A model generated the notes under the pieces. That model saw nothing but the letters and a program-made list of their open reading frames with translations. It was not told the DNA's origin and did no database searches. A stretch of 10,796 nucleotides of DNA, from positions 1-10,796 of the forward strand of contig URXS01000063.1 in the NCBI GenBank assembly GCA_900551885.1, given 5' to 3'. Both the position numbers and the translations under genes were made by a program. The DNA comes from an uncultured Oscillibacter sp. (GTDB lineage: Bacteria > Bacillota > Clostridia > Oscillospirales > Oscillospiraceae). Shown here one piece after another: positions 1 through 7,135 of the stretch (positions are counted from its first letter, which is position 1; each line of letters begins with the position of its first letter).

Positions 1-1
1 G

Positions 2-283
2 GAAGCCATCATCGCCCGGGGCACCCCCACCGTCAAGCGGGTGGGGCTGAAGGTCACCGGCCGGGGCATCGTCCGGGAGCACTGCGACCTGTATCACCCC
101 GGCGGGGACAAGGTGGGCCACACCACCTCCGGCACCCACTGCCCCTTCCTGGGCTACGGCGCCGCCATGGGCTACGTGGACCTGACTGCCGCCGAGCCCG
201 GCACCGCTCTGGAGGCCGACGTCCGGGGCCGCCGGGTCGCTGTGGAAGTGGTCCCCCTGCCCTTCTACAAGATCACCCGCTGA
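2..283 (+). CDS. gcvT: Glycine cleavage system T protein (aminomethyltransferase), C-terminal part, 5'-truncated by window edge
   Basis: The frame is open from base 2 and encodes the last 93 residues, ending KITR-stop. T protein takes the aminomethyl group from the lipoyl arm of H protein and transfers the C1 unit to tetrahydrofolate, releasing ammonia; it acts in the cytoplasm. The fragment fits the C-terminal barrel of the GcvT family: a basic VKRVGLKVTGRGIVRE strand region, a GDKVGHTTSGTHCPF segment matching the family's G-x-x-G-x-x-TSG-T turn, and a final GAAMGYVDL strand followed by a VEVVPLPFYK tail. The assignment rests on these motifs and on gcvH, gcvPA and gcvPB following in order. 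The gap to gcvH is 59 nt, with no clear promoter. The N-terminal folate-binding half lies outside the window and cannot be judged. Confidence 0.9.
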   Translation, partial: EAIIARGTPTVKRVGLKVTGRGIVREHCDLYHPGGDKVGHTTSGTHCPFLGYGAAMGYVDLTAAEPGTALEADVRGRRVAVEVVPLPFYKITR

Positions 284-326
284 GAATCCCAACACCCAAA
301 CCGTCAACACCGACGATACATATTTT

Positions 327-335
327 GAAGGAGGA
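327..335 (+). promoter_or_regulatory. Shine-Dalgarno site of gcvH
   Basis: GAAGGAGGA lies 7 nt upstream of the ATG at 343. It fixes that ATG as the start, against an in-frame TTG at 325 that would put the ribosome site inside the coding sequence. Confidence 0.85.
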
Positions 336-342
336 TATCTGT

Positions 343-723
343 ATGAACTTCCCCGCTGAGCTGCTGTATTCCAAGTCCCACGAGTGGGTCCAGATGTTGG
401 ACGACACCACCGCCCTGGTGGGCATCACCGACTTTGCCCAGGACTCCCTGGGCGACCTGGTATTCGTGAACCTGCCCATGGTGGGTGATAACGTCAACGC
501 CGAGGAGGCCCTGTGCGACGTGGAGTCGGTGAAGGCCGTGTCCGATGTGATCTCTCCAGTCACCGGCGTCATCGCCGAAGTCAACGAGGATCTGCTGGAC
601 GCTCCGGAGAAGCTGAACGAAGACCCCTACGGCGCCTGGATCGCCCGGATCGAGCAGATCACCGACAAGGCGGAGCTGATGGACGCCGCCGCCTACGAGG
701 CCTTCACGCAAGAGGAGGGCTGA
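343..723 (+). CDS. gcvH: Glycine cleavage system H protein (lipoyl carrier)
   Basis: This 126-residue protein has the usual length for H protein. It carries the aminomethyl intermediate on a lipoyl-lysine arm between the P, T and L proteins. The N-terminal YSKSHEWV (9-16) is the family's start signature. The lipoylation motif DVESVKAVSDV (59-69) contains the expected modified lysine, K64. GVIAEVNEDLLDAPEKLNEDPYG and the GAWIARI segment complete the conserved C-terminal half. The ATG at 343 is preferred because of GAAGGAGGA upstream. The stop is 4 nt before gcvPA, so the two are surely cotranscribed. A lipoate ligase or LipA/LipB pair must supply lipoylation but is not in the window. Confidence 0.97.
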   Translation: MNFPAELLYSKSHEWVQMLDDTTALVGITDFAQDSLGDLVFVNLPMVGDNVNAEEALCDVESVKAVSDVISPVTGVIAEVNEDLLDAPEKLNEDPYGAWIARIEQITDKAELMDAAAYEAFTQEEG

Positions 724-727
724 GCCC

Positions 728-2044
728 ATGGGCAGCTACGTACCCAACTCGCCGGCAGTGCGGCAGCAGATGTTGGAGGCCATGGGTGCCGCCAGCATCC
801 GGGATCTGTACGCCAATGTACCGGAGGAGATGTTCTTAAAGGAGCTGGACCTGCCCGCCGGCAAGAGCGAGCTAGAGGTCCGTCGGGCCGTCACCGCCAT
901 GGCGGAGAAAAACCATGTATTCCGCACCTGTCTCCGGGGCGCCGGGGCTTACCGGCATTTCATTCCCGCCGTGGTGAAGTCCATCGCCTCCCGGGAGGAG
1001 CTGGTCACCGCCTATACCCCCTATCAGGCGGAGATCAGCCAGGGCATCCTCCAGTCCATTTTTGAGTACCAGACCATGATCTGCGAGCTGACCGGCATGG
1101 ACGTATCCAATGCCTCCGTCTACGACGGAGCCACAGCCGCGGCGGAGTCCATCACCATGTGTGTGGACCGCAAGCGCCGCCGGGCCCTGGTGTCCGCCGC
1201 CGCACACCCCCAGGTCATCGAGACCATGCGGACCTACTGCTTCGGCTCCGGTGTGGAGCTGACCGTGGTACCCGCCCCTAACGGCCGCACCGACAAGGAG
1301 GCCCTGGCCGCCGCCCTGGGCGACGACGCCGCCTGCTTCTACCTGGCTCAGCCCAACTACTTTGGTCTGATCGAGGACGCCGCTGAGATCGGTGAGATCG
1401 TCCACGCCGCCGGAGCCAAGTTCGTCATGGGTGTCAACCCTATCGCCTGCGCCCTGCTGGAGACCCCTGCCGCCTGCGGCGCTGACGTGGCCGTAGGTGA
1501 CGGCCAGCCCCTGGGGCTGGACACCGCCTTCGGCGGGCCGTACCTGGGCTTCATGGCAGCCACCAAAAAGCTCATGCGCCAGCTCCCTGGCCGCATCGTG
1601 GGCCGGACCCATGACGTGGACGGCAAGGTGGGCTATGTCCTGACCCTGACCGCCCGGGAACAGCACATCCGCCGGGAGAAGGCCAGCAGCAACATTTGCT
1701 CCAATCAGGCCCTGTGCGCCTTTATCGCCGGGCTGTACATGAGCGCCATGGGCGCCCAGGGGCTGACTCAGGCCGCCCGGCAGTCTCTGTCCAAGGCCCA
1801 CTATCTGGCGGACCGTCTGGCAGAGGCCGGTCTGCCCCTGCTCCATGAGGGCCCCTACTTCCATGAATTTGTCACCGCCTGCACTCCAGAGACCGGAGAG
1901 AAGATCCTGGCGGCTCTGGCCCAGGCGGATATCCTGGGCGGACTGCCGGTGGAAGGTGGCCTCCTCTGGTGCGCCACGGAACTGGTGAGCCGGGAAGAGC
2001 TGGACAAAGCGGCGGACATCGTGAAGGAGGTGCTGGCACAGTGA
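728..2044 (+). CDS. gcvPA: Glycine dehydrogenase (decarboxylating), subunit 1 (P protein alpha)
   Basis: This 438-residue protein matches the N-terminal half of P protein, which many Firmicutes and archaea encode as a separate subunit. With subunit 2 it forms the PLP enzyme that decarboxylates glycine and loads the aminomethyl group onto H protein. The N-terminus SYVPNSPAVRQQMLEAMG is a typical subunit-1 start. FLRGAGAYRHFIP-type sequence (RGAGAYRHFIPAVV, near residues 70-83), YTPYQAEISQGILQ and EYQTMICELTGMDVSNASVYDGATA follow as conserved blocks. No PLP lysine is expected in this subunit. GAGGAGGG at 712-719 lies 8 nt before the ATG. Its stop overlaps the GTG start of gcvPB, so the two subunits are probably made by translational coupling. 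Confidence 0.97.
   Translation: MGSYVPNSPAVRQQMLEAMGAASIRDLYANVPEEMFLKELDLPAGKSELEVRRAVTAMAEKNHVFRTCLRGAGAYRHFIPAVVKSIASREELVTAYTPYQAEISQGILQSIFEYQTMICELTGMDVSNASVYDGATAAAESITMCVDRKRRRALVSAAAHPQVIETMRTYCFGSGVELTVVPAPNGRTDKEALAAALGDDAACFYLAQPNYFGLIEDAAEIGEIVHAAGAKFVMGVNPIACALLETPAACGADVAVGDGQPLGLDTAFGGPYLGFMAATKKLMRQLPGRIVGRTHDVDGKVGYVLTLTAREQHIRREKASSNICSNQALCAFIAGLYMSAMGAQGLTQAARQSLSKAHYLADRLAEAGLPLLHEGPYFHEFVTACTPETGEKILAALAQADILGGLPVEGGLLWCATELVSREELDKAADIVKEVLAQ
2024..2030 (+). promoter_or_regulatory. Shine-Dalgarno site of gcvPB inside the end of gcvPA
   Basis: AAGGAGG sits 10 nt upstream of the GTG at 2041, within the last codons of gcvPA. With the GTGA overlap it identifies the GTG as the gcvPB start, although the frame stays open further upstream. 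Confidence 0.85.
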
Positions 2045-3495
2045 AAACCATCTTTGAAAAGGGCCATCCCGGCCAGGGATTGAGCCTGCTGCCCTCCTGC
2101 GATGTGCCGGAGATCCATCTGGACCATGAGCGGACGACTCCGCCTCGCCTGCCGCACCTGGGAGAAAACGAGCTGACCCGCCACTACAAGCAATTGTGTG
2201 ACCGGGTCCACGGCGTCAATGACGGGTTCTATCCCTTAGGTTCCTGCACCATGAAGTACAACCCCAAGATCGACGAGGAACTGGCAGCCCTGCCGGGCTT
2301 TACCCAGGTCCATCCCCTGCAGCCGGTTTCCACCGTTCAAGGCTGCCTGGAGGCCATGTGGACGTTGGAGCAGTCCCTCTGTGCCGTCACCGGCATGGAC
2401 GCTGTGACTCTCCAGCCCGCCGCGGGCGCCCACGGAGAGTTCACCGGTCTGCTGCTGATCAAGGCCTACCACACCCACCGGGGCGACAGCGCCCGGACCA
2501 AGATCATCGTCCCCGACTCCGCCCACGGCACCAACCCTGCCTCCGCCCGGATGGCCGGGTTCGATGTGGTGAACATCCCCTCCGGTCCTGATGGCTGCGT
2601 GGACCTGGACGCCCTGTCCGCCGCTGTGGGACCCGACACCGCGGGATTGATGCTGACCAACCCCAACACCGTGGGCATCTTCGATAAGAACATTCTCTCC
2701 ATCACCCGCATCGTCCACGAGGCCGGTGGTCTTTGCTACTACGACGGCGCCAACCTCAACGCCGTGGCCGGCGTGGTGCGGCCCGGCGATATGGGCTTCG
2801 ACGTGTGCCACCTGAACCTCCACAAGACCTTTGCCGCGCCTCACGGCGGCGGCGGACCCGGCTCCGGCCCCGTGGGCTGCAAGGCGCTGCTGCGGGACTT
2901 CCTGCCCGGCCCCCAGGTGGAGAAGACCGGCGAGGACTACAATTTCTTCACCCCTGCCCACTCCATCGGCCGGGTCAAGGGCTTCTACGGCAACTTTACT
3001 GTCACGGTGAAGGCTCTGGCCTACCTCCTCACTCTGGGTAAGGAAGGCGTGCCGGAAGCGTCGGAGAACGCCGTCCTCAACGCCAACTACATGATGTGGA
3101 GACTTGCCAAAACTTACGACATGGCGTACAATGGCTGGTGCATGCACGAATTCGTCATGACGCTGGAAAAGCTCCACAAGGATACCGGCGTCAGCGCCAT
3201 GGACATCGCCAAGGGTCTGTTGGACCACGGCATCCATCCCCCCACCATGTACTTCCCCCTGATCGTCCATGAGGCGCTGATGGTGGAGCCCACGGAGACG
3301 GAGAGCAAGGAGACCATGGACGAGGCCTGCGCCGTGTTCGAGCAGCTCTATCAGGACGCCCTGCGGGATCCCCAGTCCCTGCATGAGGCGCCCCGGCGCA
3401 CGCCTGTCCGCCGTCTGGATGAGGTGAGCGCCGCCCGGAATCCGGTGCTGCGGTATGAATTCCCGACCGGGGACGGAGAAGCCGCCAACCCTTAA
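2041..3495 (+). CDS. gcvPB: Glycine dehydrogenase (decarboxylating), subunit 2 (P protein beta, PLP-binding)
   Basis: This 484-residue protein is of normal length for subunit 2, the PLP-carrying half of the split glycine decarboxylase. It starts at a GTG that overlaps the gcvPA stop (GTGA) and has AAGGAGG 10 nt upstream; the product begins MKTIFEKGHPGQ. Conserved blocks are GVNDGFYPLGSCTMKYNPK (58-76), a QPAAGAHGEFTG cofactor-region turn (125-136), DSAHGTNPASARMAGF (159-174), a DGANLNA strand (235-241), and LNLHKTFAAPHGGGGPG (258-274). In the last of these, K262 (AAG at 2824) is the expected Schiff-base lysine. The C-terminal HGIHPPTMYFPLIVHEALMVEPTE stretch is also standard. The gap to glyA is 24 nt, consistent with one operon. 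Confidence 0.97.
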   Translation: MKTIFEKGHPGQGLSLLPSCDVPEIHLDHERTTPPRLPHLGENELTRHYKQLCDRVHGVNDGFYPLGSCTMKYNPKIDEELAALPGFTQVHPLQPVSTVQGCLEAMWTLEQSLCAVTGMDAVTLQPAAGAHGEFTGLLLIKAYHTHRGDSARTKIIVPDSAHGTNPASARMAGFDVVNIPSGPDGCVDLDALSAAVGPDTAGLMLTNPNTVGIFDKNILSITRIVHEAGGLCYYDGANLNAVAGVVRPGDMGFDVCHLNLHKTFAAPHGGGGPGSGPVGCKALLRDFLPGPQVEKTGEDYNFFTPAHSIGRVKGFYGNFTVTVKALAYLLTLGKEGVPEASENAVLNANYMMWRLAKTYDMAYNGWCMHEFVMTLEKLHKDTGVSAMDIAKGLLDHGIHPPTMYFPLIVHEALMVEPTETESKETMDEACAVFEQLYQDALRDPQSLHEAPRRTPVRRLDEVSAARNPVLRYEFPTGDGEAANP

Positions 3496-3519
3496 AACGA
3501 GACAGAGGAGGAATTTGCC

Positions 3520-4767
3520 ATGATTCAGGAAACCATGAACTTTATCTCTCAGGCGGACCCGGAGGTGGGTGCCTCTATTCAGGAGGAATTTGCCCGGGAG
3601 CGCCGTAACATCGAACTGATTGCCTCTGAAAACATTGTCAGCGAGGCCGTCATGCTGACGATGGGCACCTGCCTGACCAATAAATATGCTGAGGGCTATC
3701 CCGGCAAGCGTTACTATGGCGGCTGCTACGCCGTGGACGTCACCGAGGAAATTGCCCGGAACCGGGCCTGCGAGCTGTTCGGCTGCAAGCACGCCAACGT
3801 CCAGCCCCACTCCGGTGCCAATGCCAACCTGGCGGCTTTCATGGCCTTGGTGAAGCCCGGCGACACGGTGCTGGGCATGAATCTGGCCCACGGTGGCCAC
3901 CTGAGCCACGGCAGCCCCGTCAATATCTCCGGCAAGTATTTCCACATCGTGCCCTACGGCCTCAATGACGAGACCGAGCGGATCGACTACGACCAGCTCA
4001 TGGCCGTGGCCAAGGAGTGCCAGCCCAAGATGATCATCGCCGGCGCCAGCGCCTATCCCCGGATCATTGACTTTGCTAAGTTCCGGGAAGTGGCCGACGC
4101 TGTAGGCGCCTACCTGATGGTGGACATGGCCCACATCGCCGGCCTGGTGGCCGCCGGGGTCCATCCCTCTCCCATTCCCTACGCCGACGTGGTCACCTCC
4201 ACCACTCACAAGACCTTGCGGGGTCCCCGGGGCGGCCTGATCCTCTGTAACGACGACGACATCTTCAAGAAGATCAACTCCGCCGTGTTCCCCGGCTCCC
4301 AGGGCGGTCCTCTGGAGCACATCATCGCCGCCAAAGCCGTGTGCTTCGGTGAGGCGTTGAAACCGGAGTTCAAGGAGTACGGCAAGCAGGTGGTAAAGAA
4401 CGCCGCCGTTCTGGCGGAGGAATTGCAGAAGCAGGGCTTCCGTCTGGTCTCCGGTGGCACCGATAACCACCTAATGCTGGTGGACGTGCGGAACTTCCAC
4501 ATCACCGGTAAGGAATTTGAGCACCGGCTGGACGAGGTCCAGATCACCGTCAACAAGAACGCCATCCCCAACGATCCGGAGAAGCCCTTCGTCACCAGCG
4601 GCATCCGGGTGGGCACTCCCGCCGCCACAACCCGTGGCTTCAAGGAGCCGGAGATGGTGAAGATCGCCCAGTGGATGGCCATGGTGGCCAAGGACTTCGA
4701 GGGCTGCAAGGACCAGGTCCGCTCTGAAGTAGATGCCCTGTGCCGCCAGTTCCCCATTTACAACTGA
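3520..4767 (+). CDS. glyA: Serine hydroxymethyltransferase
   Basis: This 415-residue protein has the usual length of bacterial SHMT, the cytoplasmic PLP enzyme interconverting serine + THF with glycine + 5,10-methylene-THF. It shows the N-terminal ERRNIELIASENIVS (27-41), the KYAEGYPGKRYYGGC substrate-site block (55-69), QPHSGANANLAA (95-106), VDMAHIAGLVAAG (201-213) and the PLP-lysine motif TSTTHKTLRGPRGG (226-239), with K231 as the Schiff-base residue. The start ATG has GAGGAGGA 7 nt upstream. As the last gene of the gcv operon it can combine methylene-THF from glycine cleavage with a second glycine to make serine, or supply glycine from serine. A terminator follows directly. The only open point is the net direction of flux. 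Confidence 0.98.
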   Translation: MIQETMNFISQADPEVGASIQEEFARERRNIELIASENIVSEAVMLTMGTCLTNKYAEGYPGKRYYGGCYAVDVTEEIARNRACELFGCKHANVQPHSGANANLAAFMALVKPGDTVLGMNLAHGGHLSHGSPVNISGKYFHIVPYGLNDETERIDYDQLMAVAKECQPKMIIAGASAYPRIIDFAKFREVADAVGAYLMVDMAHIAGLVAAGVHPSPIPYADVVTSTTHKTLRGPRGGLILCNDDDIFKKINSAVFPGSQGGPLEHIIAAKAVCFGEALKPEFKEYGKQVVKNAAVLAEELQKQGFRLVSGGTDNHLMLVDVRNFHITGKEFEHRLDEVQITVNKNAIPNDPEKPFVTSGIRVGTPAATTRGFKEPEMVKIAQWMAMVAKDFEGCKDQVRSEVDALCRQFPIYN

Positions 4768-4773
4768 GCTGCT

Positions 4774-4811
4774 AAAAAATCCCCCGGCTCATAAAAGAGC
4801 CGGGGGATTTT
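4774..4811. terminator. Bidirectional Rho-independent terminator between convergent glyA and anti-sigma genes
   Basis: A perfect 15-bp inverted repeat (AAAATCCCCCGGCTC at 4776-4790 and its complement at 4797-4811) encloses a 6-nt loop, ATAAAA. It lies 6 nt past the glyA stop and 6 nt past the end of the minus-strand gene. The minus strand reads six T after the stem (4774-4779), the plus strand four. It probably serves both operons, more strongly in the minus direction. Confidence 0.93.
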
Positions 4812-4817
4812 CCACGT

Positions 4818-5735
4818 TCAAAATAGTTTCAGTAATTCCTCCAACGTGTCCTTAGCTGCCCCACCATTTTCCCTGCCGGGGGAAACTGCATGTAATGTAT
4901 ACAGGCCATTTTCCAGGATGAAATACGCATCCGCACTGGAAAAATCATGATAATAGTCATTTTCCGGCGTTTTTGTTACCACCAGGGAATAGGGGACCTT
5001 GCTGCCGGTTACGCCGGAGGTCAGGGTGAAGTCCGCCTCTCCAATCCATACGGCCCCGGTCCCCGGGTCCAGAAAGCTTCCCTCCGGATAGAGATATACA
5101 GACATCTGAATCCGAATTTCGCCCATAAGATAACCCGCATCTACCTGAACACTCTGCAATTCTCCGGTGGCAGAGCCGTTTAAAGTGACGGCGCAATGCC
5201 GCCTGCTGTTCTCGTCCAGTGTCTCCGCGTCCCGGGGGATGGCAGCGTAATTGGCCATCTCCAACAACTCTGCCTCCTCCAGAGGGTTGCGCAGGGGGAA
5301 TCCCACAAAGTCCTCACATTTTGTCCAGCTATCAAAGGTTCCGAACCAGTATCCCGGCATCGTACTCATCAGGAGAGAATTTTGCTGTGCCGCCTTTTCA
5401 GGCACTCTTTCCATAATGGCCCAAATCTCACGAGAGAAGGACTCCAGCGGAACAGCGGGAATGTCTCCGTCCACCCGATAGCTGGACTCCTCCTGCCCCA
5501 CTGAGATCTCTTCGATTCGCAAGTGCCACAGCTCCGCTGCCAGCACGGACGCTGACAGCACCGCGGCGGCTGCGGCCAGCAGCAGTGCCCTCCGGCCCAA
5601 TCTCCTGCGGGGACGCCGGTTCTCGCCCCGGCGAATCTCTCCCTCCAGCCGCTCCAGCAGCGCCCCACAGTCCGGCGGCAGGGGCAGTTCCTCTCCATGC
5701 GCCATTGCCCGCAGACGCATATCCAGCTCATCCAT
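4818..5735 (-). CDS. Probable membrane-anchored anti-sigma factor of the adjacent ECF sigma
   Basis: This 305-residue protein has no family I can name with certainty. Residues 1-40 are a short cytoplasmic segment (starts MDELDMRLRAMAHGEELPLP). A basic stretch RRPRRRLGRR (40-49) is followed by one hydrophobic segment, ALLLAAAAAVLSASVLAAELW (50-70), likely a single membrane helix with the rest outside the cell. The outer part (about 235 residues) is rich in acidic and aromatic residues and has no enzyme motif that I can see; it may sense a signal. The ATG overlaps the sigma-factor stop by 8 nt (5728-5735), and GGAGGTGGAG precedes it within the sigma gene. This overlap and topology are typical of ECF sigma/anti-sigma pairs, and the role is inferred from that context. 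I see no HxxxCxxC zinc-binding anti-sigma motif. Confidence 0.7.
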   Translation of the reverse strand: MDELDMRLRAMAHGEELPLPPDCGALLERLEGEIRRGENRRPRRRLGRRALLLAAAAAVLSASVLAAELWHLRIEEISVGQEESSYRVDGDIPAVPLESFSREIWAIMERVPEKAAQQNSLLMSTMPGYWFGTFDSWTKCEDFVGFPLRNPLEEAELLEMANYAAIPRDAETLDENSRRHCAVTLNGSATGELQSVQVDAGYLMGEIRIQMSVYLYPEGSFLDPGTGAVWIGEADFTLTSGVTGSKVPYSLVVTKTPENDYYHDFSSADAYFILENGLYTLHAVSPGRENGGAAKDTLEELLKLF

Positions 5736-6222
5736 CCCGCTCCACCTCCAGTCTCTTTCGCAGCTGCTCTCTCGCCCGGCTCAGGCGCACCCGCACCGTC
5801 CCCGGGGCGGCACCCACGATCCCGGCGATCTCCTCGGTGGACAAGTCCTCGTAATAAAACAGCACCACCGCCTCCCGCTGGTCACGGGGCAGGGCCTGGA
5901 CCGCCTGCCAGAGGCTGCCGTCCTCCATCTCTCGGGCCGGAGCCGCAAGCTCCACGTCCAGCTCCTCCCAGGACACGGTGCGGCACCGACGGCGGCAGAT
6001 CTGCCGGGCCTCATTGACCGTGATCTTCAACAGCCAGGAGCGGAACTTTTCCCGCAGCCGCAATTGTCCGAACCGCTCACAGGCCAGATACACCGCCTCC
6101 GCCATGGCTTCCTGGGCGTCGGTGTCGTTGCCGGTAATGCTGCGGGAGATTCGATACAAGCTGTCCCAGTTTGCCCGCAACTGGCCGCAGAACCAATCCC
6201 GATCCGCCTCCGGAATCGCCAT
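5728..6222 (-). CDS. ECF-type (sigma-70 family) RNA polymerase sigma factor
   Basis: This protein has 164 residues from the ATG at 6220-6222, which has AGAGAGGAGG at 6231-6240, 8 nt upstream. An in-frame ATG 12 codons earlier (6258) has no such site and is less likely. A sigma-2-like region spans about 20-78, with NDTDAQEAMAEAVYLACERF (32-51) and FRSWLLKITVNEARQICRRR (60-79), the latter matching the family's F-x-x-WL-x-x-I-x-x-N/R pattern. A sigma-4 helix-turn-helix spans about 110-156: ALPRDQREAVVLFYYEDLS, then TEEIAGIVGAAPGTVRVRLSRAREQL. A short linker joins them with no extra C-terminal domain. It directs RNA polymerase to a small regulon, presumably including its own operon. Its activity is probably held in check by the overlapping downstream membrane protein. 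The inducing signal cannot be read from the sequence. Confidence 0.92.
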   Translation of the reverse strand: MAIPEADRDWFCGQLRANWDSLYRISRSITGNDTDAQEAMAEAVYLACERFGQLRLREKFRSWLLKITVNEARQICRRRCRTVSWEELDVELAAPAREMEDGSLWQAVQALPRDQREAVVLFYYEDLSTEEIAGIVGAAPGTVRVRLSRAREQLRKRLEVERDG

Positions 6223-6267
6223 GGGCCTCGCCTCCTCTCTACCTGCATGATACTTCAACAGAGAGAA

Positions 6268-6296
6268 TTGTTACAGAATCGGAAAAACTTTTTCAA
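6268..6296 (-). promoter_or_regulatory. Possible promoter of the sigma/anti-sigma operon
   Basis: Read on the minus strand, TTGAAA (6291-6296) lies 17 nt before TAACAA (6268-6273). The -35 box is good and the -10 box weak. A start near 6261 would leave a leader of about 40 nt holding the sigma ribosome site. TGTAAC (6270-6275) could instead be an ECF-type -35 element, but no convincing CGTC-like -10 follows 16 nt later. Confidence 0.3.
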
Positions 6297-6303
6297 TTGT
6301 TGT

Positions 6304-6358
6304 TTTGCGCAGGCAGGCCGGCAAGGGACCTCGTCCCTCGCCGAACCGCCTGCGCAAA
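6304..6358. repeat. Long imperfect intergenic hairpin
   Basis: An 11-bp perfect outer stem (TTTGCGCAGGC at 6304-6314 with GCCTGCGCAAA at 6348-6358) encloses an inner stem. The inner pairs are CGGC/GCCG (6319-6322 with 6340-6343), one A-C mismatch, then AGGGAC/GTCCCT, with a CTC loop (6330-6332). It lies between the end of DUF2752 and the sigma operon. No T run follows on the minus strand, so it is a poor intrinsic terminator for DUF2752; on the plus strand only AAATTTT follows. It may act as an mRNA 3'-end stabiliser or be a dispersed palindromic repeat. Confidence 0.7.
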
Positions 6359-6378
6359 TTTTCAGAACTTACATCCAG

Positions 6379-6792
6379 TCAAATCCCGATGCCAAACCCC
6401 AGCCACAGCAGATTCCGCACCGCACAGTTGGCCAGGAACAGACCCACCAGCATGGCGGGCCACCGGGAATCGTACCGCAGGACCCATCCCCGCCGGCCCC
6501 GCAGCCGCCACACAGTCTGGGAGACCAGATACACCGCCGCCAGAGCCGCCGCCACCGGCACTGCCGGATGGTAGTACAGCGCCTCCAGCAAATGCCCGTG
6601 GGCCAGGGCAATCACTGCTCGGGTCCCCCCGCAGCCCGGACAGTATATTCCCCAGTGTTCCCACACCCAGCAGCGGCTGACTGTGGGCGCTCCCAGGCCA
6701 TACCGCCAGATCAGGTAGGCCAGCGTTAGGCCTCCCAGTGTGATCCAGGCTGTGGGGTAGGCTTCCCGATCCGTCATTGCGCTTCTTTTCAT
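6379..6792 (-). CDS. DUF2752-family small membrane protein
   Basis: This 137-residue protein carries the family hallmark CPGCGGTRAV at 51-60, following a hydrophobic helix. Likely membrane helices are about 13-33, 75-95 and 112-132. DUF2752 proteins have no established function that I know of; the paired cysteines could bind metal or form a disulfide, but that is a guess. The ATG at 6790-6792 has GGAGGG only 3 nt upstream, which is tight. The ATG five codons later (6775-6777) would place it 18 nt away, so the start is uncertain by five residues. The start lies just beyond a strong terminator (6804-6835), so expression may depend on read-through or on a promoter within the upstream gene. Confidence 0.85.
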   Translation of the reverse strand: MKRSAMTDREAYPTAWITLGGLTLAYLIWRYGLGAPTVSRCWVWEHWGIYCPGCGGTRAVIALAHGHLLEALYYHPAVPVAAALAAVYLVSQTVWRLRGRRGWVLRYDSRWPAMLVGLFLANCAVRNLLWLGFGIGI

Positions 6793-6803
6793 GTACCCTC
6801 CAC

Positions 6804-6835
6804 AAAAACAGGGCCGCGCACTGCGCGGCCCTGTT
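6804..6835 (-). terminator. Rho-independent terminator after the DUF4870 gene
   Basis: A perfect 13-bp stem (AACAGGGCCGCGC at 6807-6819 and its complement at 6823-6835) has a 3-nt loop. On the minus strand it is followed by five T (6804-6808, the last two also pairing at the stem foot). It lies 8 nt past the end of the DUF4870 gene and 11 nt before the DUF2752 start. Confidence 0.9.
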
Positions 6836-6843
6836 CTCCTTCC

Positions 6844-7110
6844 TTACTTCAGCAGCTTGATCCGGCCCAGCAGAGGGACCTCCTTCTCCTCACCATTGAT
6901 GGCGGAGATCAGCCCCATCACCGCGCAAATGAAACAAAAAATGCCCCATAGCCAGCCAATGCAGGGAATTGCCCCCAGCAGTCCCGCCAACCAGATCACC
7001 AGCGCCTGATTCAAATGGAACTTGGCACCCTCCCGGTCTCCGGCCACCAGGGCGATCACCAGGCCAATCCAGGTAATATAAGCCACAATGCTTGTGGTCT
7101 TGGAATCCAT
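6844..7110 (-). CDS. DUF4870 (Tic20-like) small membrane protein
   Basis: This 88-residue protein starts MDSKTTSIVAYITWIG. The frame is open upstream, but the ATG at 7108-7110 is chosen because GAGGTG lies 5 nt before it. Hydrophobic stretches run at about 6-23 and 35-72, the second long enough for two membrane helices. Between them, GDREGAKFHLNQALVIWL matches the DUF4870 pattern of a charged loop followed by FHxNQAL. The tail after the last helix, GEEKEVPLLGRIKLLK, is also usual for this family. No biochemical function is established to my knowledge. It lies 25 nt after the vanW-like gene on the same strand, so the two are probably cotranscribed and end at the terminator at 6804-6835. Confidence 0.85.
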   Translation of the reverse strand: MDSKTTSIVAYITWIGLVIALVAGDREGAKFHLNQALVIWLAGLLGAIPCIGWLWGIFCFICAVMGLISAINGEEKEVPLLGRIKLLK

Positions 7111-7135
7111 GAAAACACCTCGTTTATTGGTTTTC

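Noticed and set aside
1..343. A glycine riboswitch for the gcv operon
   Set aside because: The operon start is outside the window, and the 59-nt gcvT-gcvH gap is too short and shows no tandem aptamer.
872..1864. A 330-codon minus-strand open frame inside gcvPA
   Set aside because: Same antisense shadow effect; composition is not protein-like and there is no ribosome site.
2236..4470. A 744-codon open frame on the minus strand across gcvPB and glyA
   Set aside because: It lies antisense to two unmistakable enzymes, is low-complexity (rich in G, H, V, L) and has no recognisable domain. It is a by-product of the strong third-position G/C bias of the real genes.
6064..6729. A plus-strand open frame spanning the sigma 5' end, the hairpin and DUF2752
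   Set aside because: It is proline- and glutamine-rich shadow sequence antisense to two recognised genes and reads through the intergenic hairpin.
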